DNA from: Steinernema hermaphroditum
Taxonomy: Eukaryota > Nematoda > Chromadorea > Rhabditida > Steinernematidae
DNA: 64,000 bases
Reading direction: 5' to 3'
Assembly (NCBI GenBank): GCA_030435675.1
Contig: CM059621.1
Location: forward strand, 6,510,001 to 6,574,000
Shown: positions 16,380-27,897 of the stretch, piece after piece
How the letters are laid out: each line of letters starts with the position of its first letter
How positions within the stretch are numbered: the first letter of the stretch is position 1
Notes under the pieces: model-generated
Seen by the model: only the letters and a program-made list of their open reading frames with translations
Told to the model about the DNA's origin: nothing
Databases searched by the model: none
Position numbers and translations under genes: made by a program

Positions 16380-16850
16380 CGTCATCGGCCTACCGTACCC
16401 CCATCAAGTGCACATCTCTCAAAACAAAGCCAATCAAGATCACTTCGGCGCTAATGCAATAATGCGCTATCGCGGGATAAGATCAACAAACAGCACTCGA
16501 TTTCCGGTCGGCTGCACGGCTCCGCTGAGGTCACCAACAATGGGGCGCGAAGGAGGCGAGAGTTGCGCAACGGCACTTGTCGACGACGCGATACTGTAAA
16601 CTAATTAAGGCCACGACCACTCGTGGCATCTGCGCACAAAAAAGCGGAGACGCTGCTCCGCGGGGACCGAATATGAATGGTAAAGGGGGGAGTGCCGGCA
16701 CCGTGTTTGATTATCCTTCCTGCCGCCGGCTTCTCCATTGTGTCCTTTGCTGTCCCCTATCACGCAAGGTCTCATCGCCGGCGGCCATCTCCGACGTTTT
16801 GTCGTCTCCCACGCCGCTAATTAGACCAGTGCCGAATTGAGTCTCTACGA
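16380..16850. promoter_or_regulatory. Second GC-rich island, possible regulatory element
   Basis: GC-rich, CG-containing sequence with TAATTA cores near 16600 and 16815. No family homology in any frame. It resembles the island at 13690-14130 in composition, not in alignable sequence. Confidence 0.28.
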
Positions 16851-17429
16851 ATGTCGTATGGTTCCTTTTTGGTCAATACACTAGAGGCTGTCGGCGATGT
16901 GTGTGGCCCACTATGTTGCACTTAGAAGTTCCAGTTACAGTAGTGAAAAACACATTAGAATCAGCGTTAAATTGTATATCTCGAACCACAGAAGTTGCCT
17001 CTATTAAACGAACAATTTAACAGGGCACATATGACAAATGTCCGTTCCTAAGGACCATCTAGAATAATGCCTAGAAAACGGTCCATCCGTGAAGATCAGA
17101 AGACTGAAAACCAAGCCAAGCTGTGTAAACAGCATATAGTTAACCTGAATATTTTAGGCCAAAACATCGTACGTACTGACAGTCAAGACATTCGAACTAG
17201 ATCAAATCGTAGCTTTTCAATCTGCGACGTTCGTTTACCCGTTTCCCTTTCGAAAAAACATCGTTTAAATGTGAACCTGTCGGTATTTGAAGTAGTTGGT
17301 GATGTTCTACAGGGCCCGGCAAAAGTTCTACCACGAAAATCGATCACAGCTCGAAACGGTGAACGAATGAAAACAAACGATATATATCGTATGAAAAAAA
17401 GAAACAAAAATACATAGGATATTACAGAT

Positions 17430-18180
17430 TTGCTTCACAGTGGCCATCTTCTGCCGCGATGTAGGCCTTCAAACGTTTTGACTATGGTCGCTAGAGCTCA
17501 GAGCGGGATTTCGTTCCAAGCTTTGCGAAGAGCGGCTTTCAGTTAGTCGATTGTTACGTGGTGTTCACGGTAGGCCTTTTGCCTCAAGATGCTCCACACC
17601 TCAGAGCCCAGGTTTGAAATCCTGAATGTTTAAGGGTCAATCTTCTTTGGTCCGGAAGTCTGGGATCCGCTCTTTGTAGAAATCCATTGTTGATTTGGTC
17701 TCGTGGCAGGTGTCCAGTCCTGCATTGCATTACCCTTTTCCGAAGTTTCAGAGTTCTGCAAAACGCTTACTGCGGTCGAAAAACGCATTTCATGGAAAAT
17801 CGGTTTCATGACCAAGTACTAAGGTAACGGAAAAAGTAGGAGCGAGGTAGTGAGCAGAAAGAGATGCTGATTCAAATATTACATATATTATGAATCCTGA
17901 GGTGGTTATCCAGGCTAATCTCGCCCTTCTATGTGGGCCTGCTCAAGATTAAATCGTGAAAACGATATAGTGATTTGACAAATCAATGAAAATAGCGTTT
18001 TAATCGAAAAATTCAAAAATTCTCTTTTGACGGCGATGCCTGTTTGATGCCGACTCAGAAAATCGATTTGTGCGGTCATGGGTACTGTGACCGAAATTTC
18101 CTCTGAGCAGAGCTTCTTTTCCGCTGTCAAACACCACCGTATCATATTAGTGAGGTCTTGTTGGCTCAAATCGTTTCCAA
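17430..18180 (-). mobile_element. Decayed Tc/mariner-type transposase remnant
   Basis: On the minus strand the part from about 17430 to 17780 reads as the C-terminal catalytic region of a Tc/mariner transposase. Recognisable pieces are THE/CHETKSTMDFYKERIPDF, SILRQKAYREHHVTID, LKAALRKAWNEIP and TIVKTFEG. They are interrupted by stop codons and need frame changes, so the element is dead. The part from 17915 to 18180 is probably more of the same element but is too decayed to align by eye. A second copy lies at 31385-31790 on the opposite strand. Confidence 0.75.
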
Positions 18181-18418
18181 ATCCCCCGATCCATGAGAAT
18201 AACTAGGATTAGGCGGCAACGAAGTTTCGCGACCACACGCATCGAGTCCCCAAGCGACTTCAGGCCGAGGTATAGGACGCCGAATCGGAGTCTCAATATG
18301 TTATGTTAGATGGTGCCTTAGGACTACTCTGGTGGGCAGATTCTTAGTGAGGAGTCTCGAAATCAAGAGCCTTGTTTTGGATCAGCCTGTTAATTGTCGT
18401 AAACCCCGAATATATAAA

Positions 18419-18472
18419 ATACTGTGCTGGACAAAAGTATAGGCCACTCACTTTTGTCCAACACTGTATACT
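18419..18472. repeat. Imperfect inverted repeat, transposon-end-like
   Basis: The words TACTGTGCTGGACAAAAGT and ACTTTTGTCCAACACTGTA face each other across about 14 bases. Both outer ends border TA, the usual target of Tc/mariner elements. It may be two terminal repeats brought together by internal deletion, close to the decayed transposase at 17430-18180. Confidence 0.5.
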
Positions 18473-20762
18473 ATAATAAATGTAAAATTATTTTTTAAAA
18501 GTGTTTTGATAAATTCTCTATACAAAAATTGGCTATAATAAAATTACATCTGTTCTCATCGTTCACAGTGTCAAAAAGCCAAGTATAATGATGTTCGATC
18601 AAGTAGGAAAACGCGCACAAATGAAGAGGAACATAGGCAAATGCTGAACATGAAGTTTGTTTCTGAGCTAGAGGGTAGAGCAGATCCATTTACACGACTT
18701 CTGCTCGGGAGTGGGAGCTGTCGATGAGTAAGTTGCCTGGAGCTACGAAAATTGAGCCGTGGGAATGTGACGCCTTTGAGTCACAGATCTAAAAATACTA
18801 TCGAGGCGACCGAGTTAGCCGTACAGTGGTGATTAATCATGATTGAGCTCCATTGTCCGTTGGCTACGGTAGCGCCGTTTTCGCAACGTTCCTTTGTGAG
18901 TGGTGAGTATTTATAAATACATGTGAAAAGTCTCTAGACCTTGTTTCGATTAACAAAGTAGAAAATGGGTTATTGAATTAAGAACAGCTTGAGATGTTAA
19001 ATTCGGAAAAGACGCAGACTTTCTATTTATACACCTCTGACAGGTGCCCCAAAAAGCTGTTTTTGATCGCTGGTCTTCAAAGCGTCTCTTTTGACATCAC
19101 ATGTCTCGATGATACGGTATGAACCGTTCCGTATGTGCAAAAAAAAAAGAAATTGAAGAGAGGATCGATGGTAGGTAGCTAGGGTAATTGCGTTTACAAT
19201 CCTTTTTGTTGTTGCTCTAATTCTAAAGAAGGCGTGGGAAATCGGTGAAGTTTGCGCAAACATTCCTTGTGTAAACACTAAAACGGTTTCTGGTGGATAT
19301 TTAGGTGGGATTTTTTAAATTTCCGGGCATGGTGAGGTTATTTGTCGAATAATTCAAGCCATTCGCATCCAGTCAAATATTGCACTTATACGAAATGTCT
19401 TGAGTAAGTCTCTTAGTGTTTCATTTTGCAATTTTTTTCCAAAATAAGGGGCAATAATAGGTGGTGCTTATGAGGATTTGCCATTACTATACATTCACTG
19501 CTTTAATTGTTGGTATTCGGAAAATAATGACAAAAGGATGCCTAAAATGCAACGCGAAAGTGACGGCTAACGCAATGTCCACATCTTTCTTTGAATTACC
19601 ATCGACCATTATGTTGAATCTGCAATCTTTAAACGAATTAGAAAAAAACCGCCTTCTTATAGTGTTTAAGAAACAACGGACAACGGCGAACCACCTACGA
19701 TGATACCCCGTTTTTCTGAATTTTGGTCATAAGAGCTTTTCACAAGTTTGGGCATCGAGCTCACTTGCCTAACCTTCACAATTTCCGCTGTGATGAGTCA
19801 GATGGCCTGCTCTTTCATGTCGTTTCTCCGACTTGCGAAAGACCGGGTTGATCCAAAAAATCCTGGAAATGAGGTGCCTGGTAGAGGGAGTCATTCCTCA
19901 TAATTTGTAATTTGTGCCCTGTGGAGTCAGTTTTTAGTCATTTTCGGTTTTTATGTTCGAACCACCGTCTCACTGATTCTGGGCCAAAATCATTGGTTCT
20001 TGTTCAGAACAGAGACCAAGGATATTCGTCTGCAAAGAAGACAGATCTCGTAATGATCGTCATAAACTTTATCAAAATCATGGAGCAGAATGTTCACAAA
20101 ACAAAGTCTGTCTTGCAAAGGTTGACGCCAAATATTTCTGTCTACGTTTATCGTAAACTGATGCTGTCTATCTGTTATGTGTCTATTTATGTGGCCTTCC
20201 ACAGACTTTTATTTGGCGGTTTTGGTCAGCTTCCTTCAGCCCCCGTCAGCTCCAGAATTGAAAGAAAGGGAACATACAACCGCTCATTCGTCCACGACTG
20301 TATATAAGTTCGAGACTGGCAGATGGCATATGTCAAAAGAGCGTAAACAGGAAGAATCAGAGGTCTGACAAGAAGCTGTTCTATGAGACTATTGCTTAGG
20401 ACATCAAAAGAAACAAAACCACAGATCCAGAAGTCGTCGCCCTGGATGGAAACAGTAAAGTGACTTTTGCCGTGTTGACCATCCAGCTTTGGCAGCGTGG
20501 GAAAGGGACGGAGAATATGGTGGGCACTGAGATTGCGCACGTTCAGGTGTCCCCTTTCTCATGAACGTTTACAGCTTATCCTAAGGAGCTGCATAGGTCA
20601 GCTGTGCTTGTGCAATTTCGTAAACATCTATTTTAGTTCTTTCAGTGAAAGCGCTTATCGCTCATTGAAGACAGATAGAAAAGCGGTAAGTTACAGTATG
20701 ATTATATACAGAGGTATATAGACCTGAAAAATAATATGGAAATGCATGAAGATAGCATGGAC
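18473..20762. other. Intergenic, no gene recognised
   Basis: About 2.3 kb downstream of globin gene A's stop codon. Several open frames of 60-130 codons occur on both strands but none shows motifs, signal peptides or splice-supported structure. Confidence 0.4.
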
Positions 20763-22211
20763 TCAAAGCGCAATTTTGGTTTCGGCCTTCTTTATTTCCT
20801 TCTCACCATGGCGCACACTTTTCATCGAATCCTCGTACTCAACGACCATCAACGTGCAGAGGAAGGTGCTCAGCTTGCTGAAGGCGGCTATGAAGAGTCT
20901 TTTCTCTTCGCTTGTGTGGAACTCGACCTCCTCCAGGTTCTTCACCATGTGCTTCTGCCAGATATCGAGAAAGGTCGGCTTGAAGCCGTATGGAGCATAC
21001 TGTATGTGGATGGCACCTAAAAGTACTTTTTGAATACATAGGATATTGTCCTCTGATATCTATTCTTTAAGGTCTGAGAAGAGCCATCAGCGGTACCCTC
21101 AGTATACGATATACAGCGGTGAAACTGAGTCACAATCTTACATCAGTTATGCTTCCCGCATGAACGATATTAGTCCGTAAAGTCAAATGAGCAGAAGAGA
21201 CACCGTGGCGAAACGTTCGATCCATTAGTGAACTTCAGACGTGTAGTTCCTAAGGAGTAGATAGCCTTTTTACTTCCCTGGGCAATGGCTCAGACGTATA
21301 TCCGTATCAGCTGGCCCCGTCGATGGATCGGCTGGCGCCAGTCGTCAACCGGTTACCTGATTCACTCCGTTCGTGCCCATCTCTGGACACAATAAATTGA
21401 GTCAGTCATTCGACTGGCAAGCTGATCGGTATGCCAAGACGAAGGGTGGGGGCAGAAAGCCGTTTCAAGTATCCTTTGTGGGATTTCAGGCATTCCCTAC
21501 TGGAGTTCAAATGCTAAATTCATCCGGGAGCCGAAACTTGTTCTTCGCGATAAGAAAAAGTTAGTTAAAAGATCTCGTGCTGACGTGGAGTCTTTGGAGG
21601 CTAGCAGAAGAGAATCAGTCGAAATCCGATGCATCACGCCTGAAAACGCAAGGGAATCGAGCGGAGAATGCCAGAAATCCAAGAGGGGACGCCTAAAATC
21701 CGGTAGGAGACGCCTGAAATCCTATAGGGGACTCTTCAAAACCCACAGAGGGTCCGATATCCAGGGGGACACCAGAAACGGGTTTGTGCCCAAAAAAAAA
21801 ACTTTACCTTTGTTCAGAAAACTGAAACATACCCAGCATTTCGCTGTCCTTCCTAACCGCGGCCTCCTCCAACTGGTTAAACACAATCTGTTTCGTGAAG
21901 AAGGCGCAGTTGCCTTTTGTCATCTTGATCAGCTTCGGCCACTCTTCAATGTTTTCGTAGTTGGGGTCGTGCATCCGGCAAGAGATCACGTCCAACATTT
22001 TGGGAGAATCGTCGATGCTGTTCCGCATCGTCTTCAGGAAGAGGTCGGGCTGTTGTGCCAGAACAGTCGATTCCCAGTGGATGCGAAGGATCTGCTTCTC
22101 TTCTCTGGTGAGGTCGTAGGAGACGCCGCCGGATTTCTTGACGACAGCCTGGCACTCGGAGTTGATCTTGTTCTTCTCGGAGCGCGGGGGACACAACAAG
22201 GCGCAACCCAT
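20763..22211 (-). CDS. Globin-family protein with N-terminal acylation signal (copy A)
   Basis: Two exons, 21833-22211 and 20763-21016, 210 residues; the single intron is phase 1. The start MGCALLCPP fits N-myristoylation at Gly2 with palmitoylation at nearby Cys, so membrane attachment is likely. A globin fold is supported by the A-helix stretch LTREEKQILRIHWE, the E-helix region EEWPKLIKMTKGNCAFF, and GAIHIQYAPYGFKPTFLDIW, where His130 is the candidate proximal haem ligand (F8). A long C-terminal helix (STFLCTLMVVEYEDSM) follows. Expected role from the family: a haem protein for redox or gas sensing at a membrane; this is inference. It shares intron position with copies B and C (34555-35224, 39426-40092). 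Its 816-bp intron is expanded and holds a minisatellite, while the other two introns are about 40 bp. Confidence 0.88.
21640..21780 (+). repeat. Degenerate minisatellite inside globin A intron
   Basis: About five imperfect units of 25-29 bases built on GAAATCC, a short A/G-rich link and GGGGACGCCT. The same unit type appears in reverse orientation at 49040-49195. Confidence 0.6.
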
Positions 22212-22470
22212 TTTCTGAAAGTAGCGGAACTAGGCAGCTTCCCGTACACGTACTCGCCAGATAAAACGGAATATTACATTAATAGATGTGAATCCACACG
22301 GAGATAATTATAGAAATATCGCTACATGGGAGTTAGGCTGGAAGGCCTTACTGTTTTTGACCTCTAAGTCCCTGTTCTTGGTGATTCATCCGAATAGACA
22401 TAGGAACATAACTATAGAAAGAGTTAAAATAGCCATTGGATGAACTCTGAACGGAAATAAGGAACACACA

Positions 22471-22590
22471 GTCATCGTAGCGAGTGATTGGTTCGTGAGA
22501 AGTCACCCTGAAGGTTACCGACCCTATAAGGACAACACCACCATGTATTGGACTAAAGACCTAACGGAAACTATGCGTTTTTTGTATTAT
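22471..22590 (+). repeat. Dispersed repeat, copy 1
   Basis: Shares CGAGTGATTGGTTCGTGAGA plus the following 80 or so bases, slightly diverged, with 23491-23605; the offset is 1020 bases. The word CCCGAAGGTCGCCGACGCTC near 63516 shows a third partial copy. Confidence 0.75.
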
Positions 22591-23490
22591 TGTATTCGGC
22601 TGATTGCACATGTTGCATCCGTAAAAGAGTTAAATGTAGTTAAAATCGATCCAAAGCGAGTGATTTTGACTGTTGGTACTTACAAGCACAGAACGAAACT
22701 GCTTTCTGATATGAGAGTTTTGAGAAGTTACTATGTGATTATGTTCTTCAGGTAGAGGCAGATGACGAGAATTATGCTGACTTGAGCTTACACGGTCAGG
22801 GACGGCCTATTTCTGATCACGACGATCAGTCGGAATCATATAGTCAAGACAAAAAGTAACATATCACAAGAGTGGGAAACATTCGTAAGTTGACAGGTTG
22901 GGTTCTCAGGAAGAAGACTAGGGTTGGATGAGTACGAATAGTTGAACGTGCGCCTCTGAAAAGCAATGAAGAACGGAAAGACAGCGAGCCTCCGTGACTT
23001 TGTGAATCTCATCGAAGCTTAGGTGTACTCGACTTACACATACTATTCACTGAAAACCTGCTTAAGCCTGTCAATAGCTAGCCTTAAAACAATGACGAAC
23101 ACGCAAACCTATTGCGTACTACTATGTTATTCTATATTCGGAAGCTGCAGCTCCACATCGACTAGACAATAAAACAGAAAACACCGAATTATATGTGTGT
23201 ACGCAATGTCTGATACACTTAGGATTACTTTTTTTCCACTACTTTTGCAGAAAGGCAATAAAAATTTGGCTGTAGAGCGTTTATCTCCATTGACGGTAGA
23301 GGTGCCAGAACTCGCATAACATCAAACACGTGAGTGTACGAGGTTATATTGCACTCCAGCAGATATTTTTCGGACACACTTGAGCTGAAATAGACCTACG
23401 CAATCCGATCGCTGCAAAAAATTGTGGATCAGCTATAATTTAAGTAATTGCATTAAGGGCCTGTGGTTCGGAGTGCACTTTAGTACATAA

Positions 23491-23605
23491 ACCATCGTGG
23501 CGAGTGATTGGTTCGTGAGAAGTCATCCTGAAGGTCGCCGACGCTCTAAGACCGATGACACCACCATCGATGAATTAGACTAAAGGCATAATGGAAACTC
23601 TCCAG
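23491..23605 (+). repeat. Dispersed repeat, copy 2
   Basis: Second copy of the repeat at 22471-22590: identical over CGAGTGATTGGTTCGTGAGA and similar through GGAAACT at the end. Confidence 0.75.
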
Positions 23606-25795
23606 CGGCGAAAGCGCAACTTCTGGACAATACTTGGACTAGATGTGAAGGTCTAAAACGCAAATGAACTTAATGACATAGATAGGATAGATGCCATAGA
23701 TGACATCACAGATTGACAATTGAACGTTCGATGTAGCATGGGGGACAATAAATGCTGCGATAAGAAATGGTCCCGAAAAACACGGGGTGGAAAAGAAACC
23801 GTTTTAAGTTGTGTCATCCTTTTCAGTTCCTCATTCCAAAAGTCCAAATGGTTAATATCCTTACTGAAGAAACACTTTGTATTGTGTTGAATATATTTAA
23901 GCGAAAGACCATACGTATATCACTGGATAAAAACTGATCGATTACCATCGACCCAGTCATAGCAACTCTCACGGCCAAAAATACCCTAATACTCAAAAAT
24001 ACTTTTTGAAAAAGAACGAAACAGTGAGAGTGACTCAAGCCGCTTGTGGGGGCAGTTGAACTATAGGCAGAAGACGAAAAACATGTGTTTTTGGATGGAC
24101 TTTTGAGGAGAACCTCAAAACACGCCAAAACATATGTTCAACTGTCAGTGTCCTTATAGGTTAGCCACCCGAACGAACTAGATCGGTGTTATTTATTCAA
24201 AGTTCTTAGAAGTGCTTTTGATGGACGAGAAATGAAATCGGCGTTCCAATGGATTTGCAGATAAGCCGTCTCTACCCTTTACCTTATTCACATGTTTTTC
24301 CACTAATATCGTTTTTCTTGTGGAAAACTAATCGTGGTCGGACAGTTAAGCAAGCTCTGCAGGCGAACAAGAGGCTTGCTTAAGACGTCTTAAATATTTG
24401 TACGGGTCTACTTAAAAACATTTGATCTTCGATTGATCGTCACAACATCGAGCTGCAACTTGGCCGAAGCTTTTGCATTCACAAAGACAGTCTTCTTGGC
24501 GAGATGTCGCTCACTCAATCCATTCAGCGAACTTCGGTTAGAGAGAGAGTGGATCGCTGGGGTCTCAAATGAAAGACCAAAGACCCTAAAGTCACAAACG
24601 TTGAAGTTCAAAGAGTGAGCAGTAAGTCCCAAAAGGGGTATGTACGAATGGCGTAAACAAAGTTTAACTTAAGGATAAAATCCACTACCGAGCTAATCTT
24701 AGAAATTTTGCAGCGTTTATCGCAAATAAAAAATAATGTAATACCGAACCAAGCAGCCAGAAATCAAAAGCCGACAAGCAGCAATACCGGGAACACACTA
24801 TGACGCCGAAGGGTCAAGGAACAAGGAAGTAGCACGGAGCAAACGTAATATGTTGCACACGAATACTATTATCGGCCTGCGCGCAGAGCGCATTTTTAAT
24901 GGTGACCGCCTAGTACAGCCTAATGGAATTAGACAGGTGGAAAACAAGAATTACGGGTTCTGCTCTGAGAAAATATGTGAACTTCCAATAATACACGCCA
25001 TTTGGCAGGCCCACACAGTTCAGCATCGTGCTAAGAAGTCAACAATCACAGCTGCTTCCTGATGGTCTACATGTATACGGTAGTCGCTGTGATAGCACGT
25101 GGGACAGTACTCGCGGGAGGGGCACAATACTTAGTTGTATCTCAAAAGAGTCATCACATAAATGTGAGGAGAGCAAGGCCAACAGGTCAACAGTTCATGG
25201 TGGTAAGGCCAAGGAGCTGCGTCAAGCAGGCAATGACCACAAAGTAAATATACCCATAAAAGTAATGAGGCCACCGAGCGCAGAAATGTTTTCTGGAATT
25301 GTGGCCTAAATAATTAACCAATATTCAAAGAAATCGTATTCGTCGAAGAAAAAATCGTATTAACTTGTATTCATAGATCGTTGTATTACTCCTATGGTCC
25401 AAAAATAAACAGAACGGTCACTGTGACCTCACTAAACATTGGTATCCTCATTTAGCCTAATACATACAATGATGGCTTGGAGAATGGTTACTTTGGAAGG
25501 ACAACATAAAAGGACTGCGCGTTCTTCTTTAAATGGTGTGTGGATTGACGATTTGCCTTGACACTACTCAATACAAGGTGTTTACTAAATATCGGAGTTG
25601 TCCGGGTAGCCGAAAACAGAAAACTCGAATCCGAAAGCTCCAAAAATGAAACACTAAAATTCGAGCAACATTCGGAGCGCAAAACAAGAAACAAGCCAGT
25701 ATTGGGTGAGTGATTCTTCTTCGTCATCAAGTAGGTCGATACCATCGCTGTCTTCTTCAGATTCTTGAACGATGCAAGTTTTTTACTTTTTTTTG

Positions 25796-25838
25796 CTTGC
25801 CGGGTCCTCTTGCCGGGTCCTCTTGCCGGGTCCTCTCC
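25796..25838 (+). repeat. 13-bp tandem repeat, three units
   Basis: Three head-to-tail copies of TTGCCGGGTCCTC directly in front of the first recognisable codons of the aminopeptidase. It marks the point where homology to the enzyme family ends, so it may be part of the rearrangement that removed the 5' end. Confidence 0.85.
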
Positions 25839-27897
25839 CCATTTGACGGCGCTGTCCAATGCAGCTGAAGCCGAAGTGACACCTTTGGGCTCCAAGAAGA
25901 TTGTCACTTTCGAAAGAACGCCTCCGATGTCGACCTATCTTGTAGCAATGACTGTTGGAGAGTTCCAACACATAGAAGGCCAAGGCAAGATTGGGCCACA
26001 GATCAGATTGCACACAACCCCCGGGAAGAAGCGTCTCGAAAGAACACTCAATTATCATATCCAAGCTTTTGAATATTTCAATCGACTTTTCGACTTTGTC
26101 GATCCTATGAAGAAGGTCGATGTTTTGGTCGTCGAGGACTTCGAAGTCGCAGGAATGGAAAATTGGGCCTTGATCATGTATGCTGAGAAGATCGTTTTCT
26201 ACAACGATCACTCGACGATGATGGAAGAAGCCGTGACAGTTGGCCACGAAGTCGCTCACTTTTGGTTCGGAAACCTCGTCACCATGGTACGCTCACCACG
26301 TATATTACATTTCATTCTAAATTTTTACAGAAATGGTGGGATGATCTCTGGCTGAAGGAGGGTTTCGCCACGTTCCTCGGACATCAGTTGGCCGCCGACA
26401 ACTACCCAGAACTTCCTTCCTGGGAGTTCTTCCTGAGTAATGGCCTGGAACGGGCTAGGGAAGTGGACAGCCTTATAAGCACAAAGGCAGTTCTAGCTCC
26501 AATACAGGCGGATCAACTAGACTACGTCTACGACTCCATCCGCTATACGAAATCGGCGCACTTCATCCGCATGCTGTGTGATCAGTTGGGAGAGAAAGCG
26601 TTTTAGTACGCACTCAAGATCTTCGTCGCTAGGCACGCGTATGGGAACGTGGTATCTGATGATCTTTGGGCGGCGTTCATGGACGCTACTGGGATGGTAA
26701 GCCTAAAACTGAAACAGTATAGTTGATTTTATAGTTTATTTTGCATCAAATTTCAGCCGAATCGGCATGGATCAATTTAGGAGTTTCATTTTTTTTATTT
26801 ACGCCTAGTTCACCATTTTCAGGACTTGAAAACCACATACTCAGCGTGGATCACAAATCCTGGATACCCGGTGATATCAGTGGCCACATCCTCCCATCCC
26901 GGAGAGGTTACGTTCTCTGCAAGACGATTCATTGCTAGCGGTGCCTTGGATCCGAACCATCTCGGCTGGTAATTTCCAATCACCGCCAAGTACAGAGTTC
27001 GGAACGGCTTGTTGTTACTGGAAAGTCACTCCTTCACCCATCGTTCGGACATCCCTGGAACCTTCCACATCAGCTTCGGCGCCGTAGACTTCGTTCAGCT
27101 GAATCCTGAATGCACTGGCTTCATGATTGTGCACTACGACCGAGCGCTTTTCGGGAAGCTCCTCAATGCCTACCGGAACAAGGAGTTGACCGACGTCGGT
27201 AGATTCACTCTAGTCTCGGACACGGCCCATTTGGTGCGAGCTGGCATGAGCAATATCGACGACCTAGTTGATCTCATAGTCCTGTCGAGAAAGGAGAGAT
27301 CGTTCATGGTGCTATCTCCCATTGCCGACGCTATCGACGGCATCCGAACCTGGCTTTGGGACAGTGAAGAATATGTGCTCTCCTTCCATTTTAGCCAGTT
27401 TGTGGAGCACATGTTCAACGATACCCTGCAGGATATCGACTTAGGGAGACGTGAACTTTTTCTGGCTAAGGAGCTCCGCAGGAAGATCAAAGCCTCAACA
27501 GCCAACAAAGTCGCCGAGCGAGACGTTGTGTGGAATTTCATGAAGTACAATTGGAACACACAAGGACTCGCGCGACTATTAGGAAGCCCGACATCAAGGA
27601 AGCGGTTGGAGACGTTGAGTCATACACTGAGCAGCTTCGCAAATTCTACCGTCATACAGGAAGCCAAGGTAAGCAGATGTAGTGACATCTAAAAGGACTG
27701 ACCTTTAGTCACTCTTCACAGCCGACCAACGCCTGACAGTCAATGGCTATCTCCGGCGAATGGAGGAGAGGATGACCATCAACAAGCGCCAGCATGAGCT
27801 CCATAGCAGGAACCTTAGGCGCTGGTTGGCGAAGCGCGGATATGGAACTTTCTTCGAATTCCAGAAGCACAACTACGGTGAACAGTCGCGAATGTAA
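25839..27897 (+). pseudogene. M1-family aminopeptidase, 5'-truncated with two in-frame stops
   Basis: Exons about 25839-26286, 26331-26696, 26823-27668 and 27709-27897, all phase 0. It begins inside the N-terminal domain (TALSN, then KKIVTFERTPPMSTYLVAM). The exopeptidase motif is AGMENW, and the zinc site is HEVAH followed 18 residues later by the Glu of WLKEGFATF, so the catalytic residues are intact. The ERAP-type C-terminal domain continues to a normal stop. Two stops break the frame: TAG at 26604-26606 (after LGEKAF, followed by YALKIFV) and TAA at 26970-26972 (HLGW, stop, FPITAKYRV). Roughly 200 N-terminal residues, including any signal or membrane anchor, are absent. An intact relative would be a membrane or secreted zinc aminopeptidase. 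Sequencing error is possible, but the truncation plus two stops favours a pseudogene. Confidence 0.85.

Larger units (their letters stand above)
11221..17429. other. Large gene-free region with GC-rich islands
   Basis: No convincing gene in about 6 kb. Immediately upstream of the zinc-finger start (11220-11550) the DNA is GC-rich with a run of alternating CG near 11338. Further GC-rich islands sit at about 13690-14130 and 16380-16850, containing homeobox-like ATTA/TAAT cores among CG-rich words. The rest is AT-rich. A direct repeat occurs at 15236-15325 and 15396-15480. Long gene-free flanks with such islands are common around developmental transcription factors; that reading is inference. 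Confidence 0.4.
22212..25795. other. Intergenic with dispersed repeat copies
   Basis: No convincing gene in about 3.6 kb. It holds two copies of a dispersed repeat (22471-22590 and 23491-23605). Upstream of 25796 I looked for the missing N-terminal domain of the aminopeptidase and did not find it. Open frames at 24850-25310 have no recognisable homology. Confidence 0.4.

Noticed and set aside
21585..22307. 240-codon plus-strand open frame
   Set aside because: It runs antisense through globin A exon 1 and its intron minisatellite; the minus strand has clear family motifs.
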